Positions 1 through 8,524 of a stretch of 64,000 nt of DNA are shown piece by piece (position 1 is the stretch's first letter; each line of letters starts with the position of its first letter). The position numbers and the translations under genes were made by a program. Origin of the DNA: JBMOKU01 sp049324315 (lineage in GTDB: Bacteria > Bacillota > Clostridia > Peptostreptococcales > Thermotaleaceae); assembly GCA_049324315.1 (NCBI GenBank), contig JBMOKU010000023.1, positions 1 through 64,000 on the forward strand, in the 5' to 3' direction. The notes beneath the pieces are model-generated. The model saw only the letters and a program-made list of their open reading frames with translations, made no database searches and had not been told where the DNA came from.

Positions 1-35
1 ATGGATCTGATAACTTCCTTTGGTAAAGTTGACAT
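1..35 (-). CDS. 5' end of a gene, possibly a mutator-type transposase (partial)
   Basis: A minus-strand ATG at 33-35 opens a frame that runs off the window after eleven residues (MSTLPKEVIRS). A GAGAGGAG ribosome binding site lies seven bases upstream. The start resembles the N-termini of clostridial IS256/mutator transposases, but eleven residues cannot prove this. The ribosome binding site sits inside the 3' arm of a hairpin (43-88), a layout known from insertion sequences that limit transposase translation from outside transcripts. Confidence 0.3.
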   Translation of the reverse strand, partial: MSTLPKEVIRS

Positions 36-42
36 AGAAAAA

Positions 43-88
43 CTCCTCTCTGGTTTGGTATTATTTTCTAATTCTTACCAGAAAGGAG
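43..88 (-). promoter_or_regulatory. Hairpin that includes the ribosome binding site of the edge gene
   Basis: Arms at 43-54 and 77-88 pair over 12 bp with one mismatch. Read on the minus strand, the downstream arm ends in GAGAGGAG followed by TTTTT and then the ATG. It could hide the ribosome binding site or act as a weak terminator for transcripts coming from purD. Confidence 0.4.
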
Positions 89-177
89 CTTCTTATATCG
101 TCCGCCCACAAAATATTTTACAGTCTCATCTATATCAATTCTAATTCTCATAAAATTATAATATGTTTTTTAATAAC

Positions 178-212
178 ACAGGACAGAAACTTTAAATATA
201 TCTCTGTCCTGT
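178..212 (-). terminator. Possible terminator downstream of purD
   Basis: A perfect 10-bp inverted repeat (ACAGGACAGA / TCTGTCCTGT) lies about 85 bases beyond the purD stop. The minus-strand tail after it is AT-rich but is not a clean U-run, so termination is only likely. It could instead be the end of the mobile element that begins further left. Confidence 0.4.
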
Positions 213-295
213 AGTATATGTGAATATTAAGTCAAAGTTGACCATCCATGATCACTTATCAGAAAAAACAGTCTATGCTTTCTTGCCAATAGGAT

Positions 296-1558
296 TTATC
301 TATTTACCAGTTTTCCGATATCCTTTCGGTAATACATATCCTTAAAGGTGATCTTCTTTACGTTTTCATATGCCTTTATTCTTGCTTCCTCGGCAGTATC
401 AGCCCAAGCGGTCACACCCAGCACTCTTCCGCCGTTGGTTACAATACTTCCATCTTTGGTTTTGGTTCCTGCATGGAATACAACCACATTTTCCTCGATC
501 TGGTCCAATCCAGTAATGATATTTCCCTTTTCGTAGCCTTCCGGATAACCACCTGCAGCGATGACAACGCATACTGTTTTTCTATTGCTCCATCGGATCT
601 CTTGGGATTTTAATTTACCTTCCAGAATGCTCTCCATAATATCAACCAGATCCGTTTCCAATCTTGTAAGTATCACTTGGGTCTCCGGGTCTCCAAATCT
701 TGTATTAAACTCTAATACCTTTGCTCCTTGGTCCGTCAGCATAAGGCCGATAAAAAGAATTCCCTTAAAGTCCAATCCTTCTTTTTGAAAGCCTTCAATG
801 ATCGGTGTCAGTATCTGATCCTTCACTTGCTTCTGCAGCGCTTCGTCATAAACATAGCTTGGAGAGTAGGTCCCCATGCCTCCGGTGTTAGGCCCTTCAT
901 CATTATCATAGATTTTCTTGTAATCTTGGGCACTTACCATGGGTATGATGGATTGTCCATCAACAAAGCATAGAATAGAGGTTTCAATACCGGATAAAAA
1001 TTCTTCTATGACCACTTTATCGCCGGCATCTCCAAATTTCTTTTCCAGCATCATTTCATCCAGGGCATCAACAGCTTCCTCCTCGTTTTGTGCGATCACA
1101 ACACCCTTGCCGGCTGCCAATCCGTCTGCCTTAATAACCATGGGATAACCGTAGATTCCAACAGATTTTTTTGCTTCATCAACACTAGTCAGTTCAACAT
1201 ACTTAGCCGTAGGAATATCATATTTGATCATAAAATCTTTAGCAAAGGCCTTGCTCCCTTCGAGCTGGGCACATTTTTTGTTTGGTCCGAAAACCTTTAG
1301 TCCTTCTTTTTCAAAACGATCTACGACACCCAGCACCAATGGCACTTCAGGTCCCACTACAGTTAGATCGATTTTTTCATTTTTGGCAAATTGACATAAT
1401 CCATCAATATCCTCAACAGGTATATCGACCAATTCTGCCATTTGTCCAATTCCGGCATTTCCCGGAGCACAGTATATTTTACTTACCCTTGGGCTTTGCT
1501 TCAGCTTCCATATGATGGTATGCTCCCTTCCACCACTTCCAATTACCAGTATCTTCAA
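296..1558 (-). CDS. purD: Phosphoribosylamine-glycine ligase
   Basis: This enzyme joins glycine to phosphoribosylamine with ATP to give GAR, step 2 of IMP synthesis, in the cytosol. The 420-residue length is normal for PurD. The N-terminus has the GSGGREH motif. The middle is an ATP-grasp fold with KADGLAAGKGV near residue 145, and the C-terminal half carries EFNTRFGDPETQ. An AGGAGG-type site (AGGAGGGTATTTCC) precedes the ATG. It is the last gene of the purE-C-F-M-N-H-D run, separated from purH by a 293-base gap that holds a repeat element. Confidence 0.97.
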   Translation of the reverse strand: MKILVIGSGGREHTIIWKLKQSPRVSKIYCAPGNAGIGQMAELVDIPVEDIDGLCQFAKNEKIDLTVVGPEVPLVLGVVDRFEKEGLKVFGPNKKCAQLEGSKAFAKDFMIKYDIPTAKYVELTSVDEAKKSVGIYGYPMVIKADGLAAGKGVVIAQNEEEAVDALDEMMLEKKFGDAGDKVVIEEFLSGIETSILCFVDGQSIIPMVSAQDYKKIYDNDEGPNTGGMGTYSPSYVYDEALQKQVKDQILTPIIEGFQKEGLDFKGILFIGLMLTDQGAKVLEFNTRFGDPETQVILTRLETDLVDIMESILEGKLKSQEIRWSNRKTVCVVIAAGGYPEGYEKGNIITGLDQIEENVVVFHAGTKTKDGSIVTNGGRVLGVTAWADTAEEARIKAYENVKKITFKDMYYRKDIGKLVNR

Positions 1559-1647
1559 GGAAATACCCTCCTCTTTTAATATATCCGACTCTACTATTAA
1601 ATTCTTACAACCCCATTGCTTCCCGTCTTGTAGCCATCTGTTTTCGT

Positions 1648-1778
1648 GGTTAGCCGTTAGCGGTTAGCCGTATTTGGGTCATACTTTAGGGCATAAACAA
1701 GATATCAATACAAGTTTGTGTTTTCTTTTGGATTCTTCTTTGTTTTTGCCATAAGCTAGTAGCTAGCAGCCAGTAGCC
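1648..1778. repeat. Heptad-repeat element E1 between purD and purH
   Basis: The left end has three 7-base units (GTTAGCC, GTTAGCG, GTTAGCC; 1649-1669). The right end has related units in roughly the opposite sense (GCTAGTA, GCTAGCA, GCCAGTA; 1755-1775), with about 85 AT-rich bases between. The plan matches elements at 3464, 7548, 37539 and 42004, though the unit sequence differs. The rest of this 293-base gap shows no gene. Confidence 0.6.
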
Positions 1779-1851
1779 CGATGAAGATAAATCTGCTAAG
1801 AAATCATGGCTTATACTATAAAATAAATCCTGCCGTTGGTAATCTATATAA

Positions 1852-3390
1852 TTAATGCTTAAAATGTCTCATGCCTGTAAACAGCATGGTGATACCATAC
1901 TTGTTCGCCATTTCGATGGATGCTTCATCGTTCACGGAGCCACCAGGCTGAATGATCGCTGTAATTCCTGCCTTTGCCGCCGCTTCTACACAGTCAGGGA
2001 AGGGAAAGAACGCGTCAGAAGCCAGTACACTTCCCTTCACATCTATATTCGCTTGTTTGATGGCATTTTCCACTGCCCAAATACGATTTACCTGTCCCGG
2101 GCCAATACCAATAGTCTGCTGGTCTTTGGCAATGACAATGCCATTGGATTTTACATGTTTTACTGCCTTCCATGCAAAAAACATATCTTCCATTTCCTGT
2201 TTGGTAGGAATTCTTTGGGTAACAACCTTGATATTTTCTTCAATCAGCAGCGTATGATCCACTTCCTGTACCAGAATACCGCCATTTACTTTCTTAATAT
2301 CTATTGCATTTAATGGCTGCTTCACTCCTATGTCCTTCAATTTCAACAATCGAATATTCTTCTTAGACCTTAGTATTTCTAATGCTTCGTCTTCAAAATC
2401 CGGTGCGATGACGATTTCCAAGAAAATCTTATTCATTGCTGCTGCTGTTTTTCCGTCAATGGGTCTGTTTGCAGCTACGATGCCGCCAAAGATGGAAACC
2501 GGATCACATGCATAGGCCTTTTGATAAGCTTCTAGGATATCAAAGCCACTGCCAACACCGCAAGGATTTGCATGTTTTACGGCAACAATCGTTGGCTCAT
2601 TAAATTCCTTTAGTAATTCTAAAGCGCCATTGGCATCATTGATATTATTAAAAGAGAGTTCTTTGCCATGAAGCTGCTCAGCATTCACCAAAGCACCCTT
2701 TTGTTTTCCCATTTCTCTATAAAACCATGCCTTCTGATGTGGATTTTCACCATATCGGAGGTCTTGAACCTTTTCATAAGTCAGTGTCAGCACTTCTGGG
2801 AGTTCTCCGTTAATCTGTTCCCGTAAATAGGTAGAAATCATGGCATCATAGTTTGCTGTATGTTCAAAGACCTTTAAAGCCAGTCTATATTTTGTATCGT
2901 AGGATACATCGCCCTGGGCTGCTAACTCTGTCAATACTTTTTCATAATCCCTAGGATCTACCACCACAGCTACATCCTTAAAGTTCTTTGCTGCTGAACG
3001 AAGCATGGTAGGTCCGCCGATATCAATATTTTCAATGGCCTCATCAAAAGTAACGTCCTCTTTTGCTATGGTTTCCTTGAAAGGATATAAATTGATCACA
3101 ACCAAATCAATAGGTTTCACGTATAGGTCTTCGATTTGCTTCATATGCTGGGGATTATCTCTTCTTGCCAATAAGCCCCCATGAATAGCAGGATGCAGGG
3201 TCTTCACCCTACCATCAAGACACTCTGGAAATCCTGTTATCTCTGATACACCAATAACCTTGACACCATTATCCTTCAACCGTCTGGCTGTCCCACCGGT
3301 AGATATAATTTCAAACCCCAGCTCTTCCAGCTTCCGTCCCAGTTCTACAATACCTGTCTTATCCGAAACACTAAGTAATGCACGTTTCAT
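1852..3390 (-). CDS. purH: Bifunctional AICAR transformylase / IMP cyclohydrolase
   Basis: PurH carries out the last two steps of IMP synthesis: formyl transfer to AICAR and ring closure. Its 512 residues are the usual length. The N-terminal methylglyoxal-synthase-like cyclohydrolase domain opens with RALLSVSDKTGI and has ISTGGTARRL near residue 30. The transformylase domain contains the catalytic VKHANPCG motif near residue 270. A GGGAGGGT site lies upstream of the ATG. It follows purN after a 239-base gap that contains a repeat element, and is most likely cotranscribed. Confidence 0.97.
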   Translation of the reverse strand: MKRALLSVSDKTGIVELGRKLEELGFEIISTGGTARRLKDNGVKVIGVSEITGFPECLDGRVKTLHPAIHGGLLARRDNPQHMKQIEDLYVKPIDLVVINLYPFKETIAKEDVTFDEAIENIDIGGPTMLRSAAKNFKDVAVVVDPRDYEKVLTELAAQGDVSYDTKYRLALKVFEHTANYDAMISTYLREQINGELPEVLTLTYEKVQDLRYGENPHQKAWFYREMGKQKGALVNAEQLHGKELSFNNINDANGALELLKEFNEPTIVAVKHANPCGVGSGFDILEAYQKAYACDPVSIFGGIVAANRPIDGKTAAAMNKIFLEIVIAPDFEDEALEILRSKKNIRLLKLKDIGVKQPLNAIDIKKVNGGILVQEVDHTLLIEENIKVVTQRIPTKQEMEDMFFAWKAVKHVKSNGIVIAKDQQTIGIGPGQVNRIWAVENAIKQANIDVKGSVLASDAFFPFPDCVEAAAKAGITAIIQPGGSVNDEASIEMANKYGITMLFTGMRHFKH

Positions 3391-3439
3391 TCTATGTTAC
3401 CCTCCCTATATTCTATCAATATACGCCATACTAAGTGCG

Positions 3440-3572
3440 TTACATCCGCTGCGCCACGTAAGGGTTAGACGTTAGACGTTAGAGGTTAGAAGTTTTCGGT
3501 CTATCTCTTCGGTCTTTATCATTAAATGCTTATAAGCCTGACCCTAGAACATCTAACTTTTAACTCCTAACC
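3440..3572. repeat. Heptad-repeat element E2, beside a fragment of the palindromic family
   Basis: The left end has four units, GTTAGAC, GTTAGAC, GTTAGAG and GTTAGAA (3464-3491). The right end has the reverse-complement type, TCTAACT, TTTAACT and CCTAACC (3552-3572). The interior (ctatctcttcggtctttatc region) closely resembles that of the element at 7548. Just left, 3440-3458 repeats the outer arm of the second repeat family (compare 14248-14264), so one element seems to have landed in or beside another. Confidence 0.75.
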
Positions 3573-3629
3573 ATATGGCAGTCTATCCTTCATACGTGAA
3601 AATGTATAGACAATCATATAGCTTTACTG

Positions 3630-4256
3630 CTACATATCTATACGCACTCTCCGACCTTCAATTTTTAATCGATTCTCTGCAAACAGCTTCACAGCTCTGG
3701 GCAGCAGTTCATGCTCCACTGCCAGTACCCGCTTTGCCAGAGTCTCAACCGTATCGTCATCCTGAACCTCCACCGATTTTTGCAAAATTACGGGCCCTGT
3801 GTCCATTCCTTCATCTACGAAATGAACCGTTGCCCCTGTAATTTTTGCCCCATATTCCAGCACAGCCTGATGCACGCTTTCGCCATAATAGCCATGGCCG
3901 CAAAAACTCGGGATCAACGATGGATGGATATTGATGATTCGATTTTGATAAGCTCCTACGATCTCCCTGCCTATGATACTCATATATCCGGCAAGGACAA
4001 TACAATCAATTTCCCTTTCTTTCAATAAGTCCAAGATTTTATGATTTCTCTCTTCTATGTTCGGGTAGTTTTTCTTTCCTATATAGACGCCTTCTATGCC
4101 ATGTTTTTTGGCTCTCTCTAGGGCGTATACATTCTCTTTGCTGGATAAAACAAGTTCTATAGAACCGGGTATCCACCCGGCTTCTATAGAATCAATCAAT
4201 GACTGTAAATTGGTACCTCCGCCGGAGACAAAGACAGCAATTCTTATTTTTGACAT
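3630..4256 (-). CDS. purN: Phosphoribosylglycinamide formyltransferase
   Basis: PurN moves a formyl group from 10-formyl-THF to GAR. It has the N-terminal VSGGGTNLQ phosphate-binding loop and the catalytic Asn/His of NIHPSLIPSF near residue 105. The active-site Asp lies in HFVDEGMDTGPVI near residue 145. At 208 residues it is the usual size. The ATG lies inside the 3' end of purM (13-base overlap), which suggests translational coupling. No folate-independent purT is seen in the window. Confidence 0.97.
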   Translation of the reverse strand: MSKIRIAVFVSGGGTNLQSLIDSIEAGWIPGSIELVLSSKENVYALERAKKHGIEGVYIGKKNYPNIEERNHKILDLLKEREIDCIVLAGYMSIIGREIVGAYQNRIINIHPSLIPSFCGHGYYGESVHQAVLEYGAKITGATVHFVDEGMDTGPVILQKSVEVQDDDTVETLAKRVLAVEHELLPRAVKLFAENRLKIEGRRVRIDM

Positions 4257-5287
4257 AGCTTCACCCCGGATTGTCCCTTTGACACACGGCCGATAAGATA
4301 AGCTTTTTCATGGATAGATTCAAGATATTCCATCATCTCCTGTCCATCCTTTTCCTCTACCACCATGATCATACCAATGCCCATATTAAAGGTTGTAAAC
4401 ATTTCATCTGTTTCAATATTGCCCAATTCCTGCATGAGCTTGAAAATAGGAAGCACTTCCCAGCTTTCCAAGAAGATGTCTACACCTAATCCTTCCGGGA
4501 TAATCCGCGGGATATTTTCGTAAAATCCGCCGCCTGTAATATGCACCATGCCCTTTACGTCAAACTTCTCCATCACTTTCGTACAAACGTCCACGTAGAT
4601 TCTTGTGGGCTCAAGCAGTGCTTCTCCCAGGGTACATCCTAAAGCTTCAATTGTTTGGTCTGTGCTGTACCCTAATCTGTCAAAGAAAAGTCTTCTCACC
4701 AAAGAATAGCCGTTACTGTGTATCCCACTGGAAGGCAGACCGATCAGCACATCCCCTTCTTTGATCCTAGATCCGTCAATGATCTTATTCTTATCTACGA
4801 TACCTACTGCAAATCCTGCCATGTCATATTCTCCATCACTGTAAAAGCCAGGCATCTCAGCAGTCTCACCGCCAATCAAAGCACATTGTGCCTTTACACA
4901 GCCATCGGAAATACCTTTCACGATATCAGCCACTTTTTCCGGCTGAAGTTTTCCGGTTGCCACATAGTCTAGGAAGAATAAGGGCTTTGCTCCTTGGCAG
5001 AGTATATCATTAACGCACATGGCTACACAGTCTTGTCCTACTGTATCGTGCTTGTCCGTAAGAAATGCAATTTTCAGTTTTGTTCCTACGCCATCTGTTC
5101 CCGATACCAAAACCGGCTTTTCCATGCCTGTTAGATCCAATTCGAATAAGCCACCAAAACCGCCTAGGTCACAAAGTACATTTTTTGTAAAGGTTCTTTT
5201 TACATGCTGCTTCATTAATTCTACTGCACGGGCACCTTCATGAACATCAACCCCGGCTTCCCGATAAGTCATAGACTTATTTTCCAT
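4244..5287 (-). CDS. purM: Phosphoribosylformylglycinamidine cyclo-ligase (AIR synthetase)
   Basis: PurM closes the imidazole ring of FGAM with ATP to form AIR. Family motifs seen are SGTDGVGTKLKIA near residue 65, the GGETAEMPG segment, and GLPSSGIHSNGYSL. I chose the ATG at 5285-5287 because GAGGTG lies six bases upstream. A GTG three codons earlier would sit on that same site. The gene starts 11 bases after the purF stop and overlaps purN, so the three form a tight block. Confidence 0.96.
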   Translation of the reverse strand: MENKSMTYREAGVDVHEGARAVELMKQHVKRTFTKNVLCDLGGFGGLFELDLTGMEKPVLVSGTDGVGTKLKIAFLTDKHDTVGQDCVAMCVNDILCQGAKPLFFLDYVATGKLQPEKVADIVKGISDGCVKAQCALIGGETAEMPGFYSDGEYDMAGFAVGIVDKNKIIDGSRIKEGDVLIGLPSSGIHSNGYSLVRRLFFDRLGYSTDQTIEALGCTLGEALLEPTRIYVDVCTKVMEKFDVKGMVHITGGGFYENIPRIIPEGLGVDIFLESWEVLPIFKLMQELGNIETDEMFTTFNMGIGMIMVVEEKDGQEMMEYLESIHEKAYLIGRVSKGQSGVKLCQK

Positions 5288-5298
5288 CCTTTTCACCT

Positions 5299-6714
5299 CT
5301 AGATCTTCTCAAATAAGAATTTATTGCCCACGGCAGGAACTTCGATAGGATAGTCTCCATTGAAGCACGCTCCGCATAACCCTCCTGTTTCCTTACCAAT
5401 AGATTTCATCAAACCATCTATACTCAAATAACCCAAGCTATCCGCACCTATCATTTCCCGTATCTCCTCTACAGAATGTACAGCTCCAACAAGACTTTTT
5501 CTTGTAGGTGTATCGATTCCGAAATGGCAGGAGAATTTTACGGGAGGTGAACAGACACGGACATGTACTTCCTTGGCTCCCGCTGCCTTTAAAATGTCCA
5601 CGATTTTTCTGCTGGTTGTTCCTCTAACGATGGAGTCATCGATCAAAACCAATCTTTTCCCGTTGATGTTTTCTTTTAGTACATTTAATTTCAATCGAAC
5701 ACTTAGCTCTCGCATCTTTTGATCCGGTTGAATAAAGGTTCTTCCCACATAGCGGTTTTTAATCAGTCCCTTTCCAAAAGGAATCTTTGATTCTTCCGCA
5801 TATCCGATAGCAGCTACGGTACCGGAATCAGGAACAGGAATCACCAGATCAGCCTCTACCGGATGCTCTTGGGCTAGTATTTTTCCTGCTTGAATTCTGC
5901 TGACATAGACGCTTCTGCCATCCAAAACGCTGTCAGGTCGGGCAAAATAGACATACTCAAAGGAGCACAATGCTTTCCTTGCATGCTTATCATATTGAAT
6001 GCTTTTGATCTCATTATTTTCAATAATAACAATTTCTCCAGCCTCTACATCTCGAACAAACTCTGCATTCAACACATTAAAGGCACAGCTTTCAGAGGAT
6101 AGTACGTAACCCCCATCAATTTTACCGATACACAAGGGCCTTAATCCATTTGGATCACGAACACCGATCAACTTTTCTCCGGCAGTAATCACCAGGGCAT
6201 AGGCTCCCCGTATTTTCCTCACTGTTTCTTTTACGGCATTTTCAATACCAAGACTGTAATATCTGGCCATTAGGTTGGCAATCACTTCACTGTCAATGGA
6301 GGTTTGGAAAATAACGCCGGACTCTTCTAGTTCATCTCTGATTTCTCCGGCATTCACAAGGTTTCCGTTATGCGCCAGGCCAATACTGCCTCCCTTATAG
6401 AACACCACAAGGGGCTGCGCATTGGTTACATAGCTTTCTCCCGTTGTTGAATAACGGACATGTCCGATTGCAATATCTCCCTGCAATCTTTGAATAATAT
6501 CATCTGAAAAAACTTCCTGTACCAAGCCCATTTCTTTATAGTATTTGATTTTTCCGTGGGTATTAACGGCTATACCTGCACTTTCCTGTCCACGATGCTG
6601 CAGTGCATGAAGTCCAAAATAAGCCATTTGGGAAATATTCTCCATACCTGGAGCATAAATCCCGATTACGCCACACTCTTCCTTAAGTTTATCTAAATCT
6701 GCGAAATTGTACAT
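5299..6714 (-). CDS. purF: Amidophosphoribosyltransferase
   Basis: PurF makes phosphoribosylamine from PRPP and glutamine, the committed step of the pathway. The N-terminal Ntn glutaminase would mature by cleavage before Cys14 (KEECGVIG), so a 13-residue propeptide is predicted. The PRPP loop VLIDDSIVRGTTS lies near residue 355. Cysteines in CSPPVKFSCH and GGLCGACF fit the Fe-S ligands of the Bacillus-type enzyme. GGAGGTAGCTC precedes the ATG. The length of 471 is normal. This PRPP-using step is relevant to the PRPP-type riboswitch nearby. Confidence 0.97.
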   Translation of the reverse strand: MYNFADLDKLKEECGVIGIYAPGMENISQMAYFGLHALQHRGQESAGIAVNTHGKIKYYKEMGLVQEVFSDDIIQRLQGDIAIGHVRYSTTGESYVTNAQPLVVFYKGGSIGLAHNGNLVNAGEIRDELEESGVIFQTSIDSEVIANLMARYYSLGIENAVKETVRKIRGAYALVITAGEKLIGVRDPNGLRPLCIGKIDGGYVLSSESCAFNVLNAEFVRDVEAGEIVIIENNEIKSIQYDKHARKALCSFEYVYFARPDSVLDGRSVYVSRIQAGKILAQEHPVEADLVIPVPDSGTVAAIGYAEESKIPFGKGLIKNRYVGRTFIQPDQKMRELSVRLKLNVLKENINGKRLVLIDDSIVRGTTSRKIVDILKAAGAKEVHVRVCSPPVKFSCHFGIDTPTRKSLVGAVHSVEEIREMIGADSLGYLSIDGLMKSIGKETGGLCGACFNGDYPIEVPAVGNKFLFEKI

Positions 6715-6751
6715 GAGCTACCTCCATATCTATGTGTACCCCTTCAGCTTC

Positions 6752-7456
6752 CTATTTCTGAATTCTGCTTAATACCTCTTGATACGTTTGTTCAACATCT
6801 CCTAAATCTCTTCTGAAGCGATCCTTATCCATCTTTTTATTTGTCTCCACGTCCCATAGTCTGCAAGTATCCGGTGAAATTTCGTCTGCAAGAATGACTT
6901 CTTCGTTAAATAAACCGAACTCCAATTTAAAGTCAATTAATTTTAATCCGCTCTCCAAGAAGAATTCCTTTAAAAACTCATTGATACGCAGCGCATAGTC
7001 CTTCACGGTATCAAGCTGCTCCTTTGTCGCCAGCTCCATCACTTCAATATGGTCATCATTAATGATTGGGTCTCCCAGTTCGTCATTTTTATAGCAGAAC
7101 TCCAAAACAGTTTTCTTTAAAGGCGTGCCTTCTTCAATACCTAATCTTTTGGATAATGATCCTGCTGCCACATTGCGGACAATTACTTCTACCGGTAGAA
7201 TTTTTACGGCTTTTACTAATGTTTCACGATCGCTCAAAAGCTTCTCCAGATGGGTAGGTATCCCCTTGTCCTCCAGCATTTTAAACAACAATGCTGACAT
7301 TTTGTTGTTTACGATTCCCTTATCGGCAATGGTACCTCTCTTGACGCCATTAAATGCCGTGGCATCATCTTTGTAGTCTACAATATATTTTTGTGGGTCA
7401 CTGGTCTTATAGACCTTCTTCGCTTTTCCCTCATACAGCATTTCTAATTTTTCCAT
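6752..7456 (-). CDS. purC: SAICAR synthetase
   Basis: PurC condenses CAIR with aspartate using ATP. It begins MEKLEMLYEGKAKKVYKT, has the substrate-site segment NDELGDPIINDDH near residue 125, and DEISPDTCRLWD near residue 195. The 234-residue length is typical of the bacterial monofunctional form. GAGGAGG precedes the ATG by about nine bases. The stop lies 37 bases before purF, and the 303-base gap to purE is filled by repeats. Confidence 0.97.
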   Translation of the reverse strand: MEKLEMLYEGKAKKVYKTSDPQKYIVDYKDDATAFNGVKRGTIADKGIVNNKMSALLFKMLEDKGIPTHLEKLLSDRETLVKAVKILPVEVIVRNVAAGSLSKRLGIEEGTPLKKTVLEFCYKNDELGDPIINDDHIEVMELATKEQLDTVKDYALRINEFLKEFFLESGLKLIDFKLEFGLFNEEVILADEISPDTCRLWDVETNKKMDKDRFRRDLGDVEQTYQEVLSRIQK

Positions 7457-7547
7457 GGATAAAAGCCTCCTCTTTAATAAATGTGTGATTATAAAATTTC
7501 ATTTTCATCTGTAAATCACTTTACGGCCAGAGTTTGTTGCAAATAGG

Positions 7548-7657
7548 GTTAGACGTTAGACGTTAGAAGTCTGCATGTCTATCTCTAGGGTCTTTATCGT
7601 TAAATGCTTACAAGTTCTACCCAAATGCATCTAACCTCTAACCTCTAACTTCTAACT
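7548..7657. repeat. Heptad-repeat element E3 between purC and purE
   Basis: The left end has GTTAGAC, GTTAGAC, GTTAGAA (7548-7568). The right end has four reverse-complement-type units, TCTAACC, TCTAACC, TCTAACT, TCTAACT (7630-7657). The two ends could pair into a long stem around about 60 bases. The core (TCTTTATCGTTAAATGCTTA region) is nearly the same as that of the element at 3464, so these are copies of one family rather than chance repeats. Confidence 0.8.
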
Positions 7658-7671
7658 TTAGAGCCCTAAGG

Positions 7672-7728
7672 ACAAAGCATGGAATTGCAAACATAGGGAC
7701 ATGAAGGAGGAATGCTTCCATACTTTGT
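7672..7728. repeat. Inverted repeat in the purE-purC gap
   Basis: Arms ACAAAGCATGGAA (7672-7684) and TTCCATACTTTGT (7716-7728) pair at 12 of 13 positions around a 31-base loop. No U-run follows on either strand, so it is not a standard terminator. It may affect processing of the pur transcript. The rest of the gap shows no gene. Confidence 0.5.
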
Positions 7729-7759
7729 GCTGAAAACTCTATGTGGTACTGCTCGTAAA

Positions 7760-8239
7760 TTACTTTAAGAATTGCTCGTCTTTTTCAATAACTTCCTTTT
7801 CCATCTGTACCCGATAGGCTTTCATTTTTTCCTTTAACACAGGATACTTGACAGACAGCATTTGAACAGCCAGCAGGCCTGCATTCTCGGCACCATCAAT
7901 GGCAACCGTGGCAACAGGGATCCCTTTAGGCATTTGTACGATAGAAAGAAGAGAATCTAAACCATCCATCGTTGAAGACTTGATCGGTAATCCGATGATC
8001 GGCAAAGTCGTAAATGCCGCCATCACACCTGGTAGATGAGCCGCTTTACCAGCCGCTGCAATGATCACTTCAATTCCTTTTTCTTCTGCGGTCTTTGCAA
8101 ATTCCATGGCTCGATCCGGAGTACGGTGGGCAGAAATCACGCGAACTTCTACATCCACGCCAAAGTCTTTTAAGATCTTTTCTGCCTTTTCCACAACTTT
8201 ATAATCTGAATCACTGCCCATTACAATTCCAACGCTCAT
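7760..8239 (-). CDS. purE: N5-CAIR mutase / AIR carboxylase, catalytic subunit
   Basis: PurE places the carboxyl group that forms CAIR. Motifs are VGIVMGSDSDYKV at the N-terminus, SAHRTPDRA near residue 45 and AGKAAHLPGV near residue 75. The start at 8237-8239 has GGAGGCAGATAG directly upstream. An in-frame ATG 14 codons earlier has no such site. No purK lies in this cluster, so the enzyme may carboxylate AIR directly, as in other anaerobes (inference). It is the first gene of the pur run, following a gap with repeats and a terminator from the permease gene. Confidence 0.95.
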   Translation of the reverse strand: MSVGIVMGSDSDYKVVEKAEKILKDFGVDVEVRVISAHRTPDRAMEFAKTAEEKGIEVIIAAAGKAAHLPGVMAAFTTLPIIGLPIKSSTMDGLDSLLSIVQMPKGIPVATVAIDGAENAGLLAVQMLSVKYPVLKEKMKAYRVQMEKEVIEKDEQFLK

Positions 8240-8278
8240 GCTATCTGCCTCCTTATTTTTTCTTTCTTTAGCTGGGGT

Positions 8279-8402
8279 CACGGGTGGCTGTAGGCCGCCA
8301 CCCCTACATTAGCCTGCGCTACGCCACGGGGACGGTTCGAGCGTTTCCGTAGCATAGCGAAGAACCGAAGGGAAAACGATGAAACCGTCCCAATGGCTCC
8401 GC
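8279..8402. repeat. Palindromic repeat element F2a with a flanking GC hairpin
   Basis: The main element (8317-8402) has GGGACGGTTC near one end and GAAACCGTCC near the other, with GCGTTTCCG / GGGAAAACG inside, and can fold into a long imperfect hairpin. Its core is about 80 percent or more like elements at 14253 and 19437. The core is inverted relative to the outer arms compared with those two copies. A small GGGTGGC / GCCACCC hairpin lies at 8282-8303. Confidence 0.75.
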
Positions 8403-8473
8403 TTCCCATTGTTTGGCCTATTGTTTTCTTAGTTTAGCCTGTCCAACCAGACTATATTTTATATTCTTTGGTT

Positions 8474-8512
8474 AAAAAAGCCCGATATAGACAGCAGCAT
8501 CTATTTCGGGCT
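8474..8512 (-). terminator. Terminator of the purine permease gene
   Basis: Arms AGCCCGATATAGA (8479-8491) and TCTATTTCGGGCT (8500-8512) pair almost fully. On the minus strand the stem is followed by TTTTTT. It would separate the riboswitch-controlled permease transcript from purE, unless there is readthrough. Confidence 0.85.
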
Positions 8513-8524
8513 ATGAAGTTCAAA

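Noticed and set aside
1..144. Plus-strand 47-codon frame at the left edge
   Set aside because: It has no upstream sequence to judge and overlaps a better supported minus-strand start with a ribosome binding site.
1855..2313. Open frame of 152 codons opposite purH
   Set aside because: It lies fully antisense to a confident purH gene, has no ribosome binding site and its Cys/His/Arg-rich product looks like a shadow frame.
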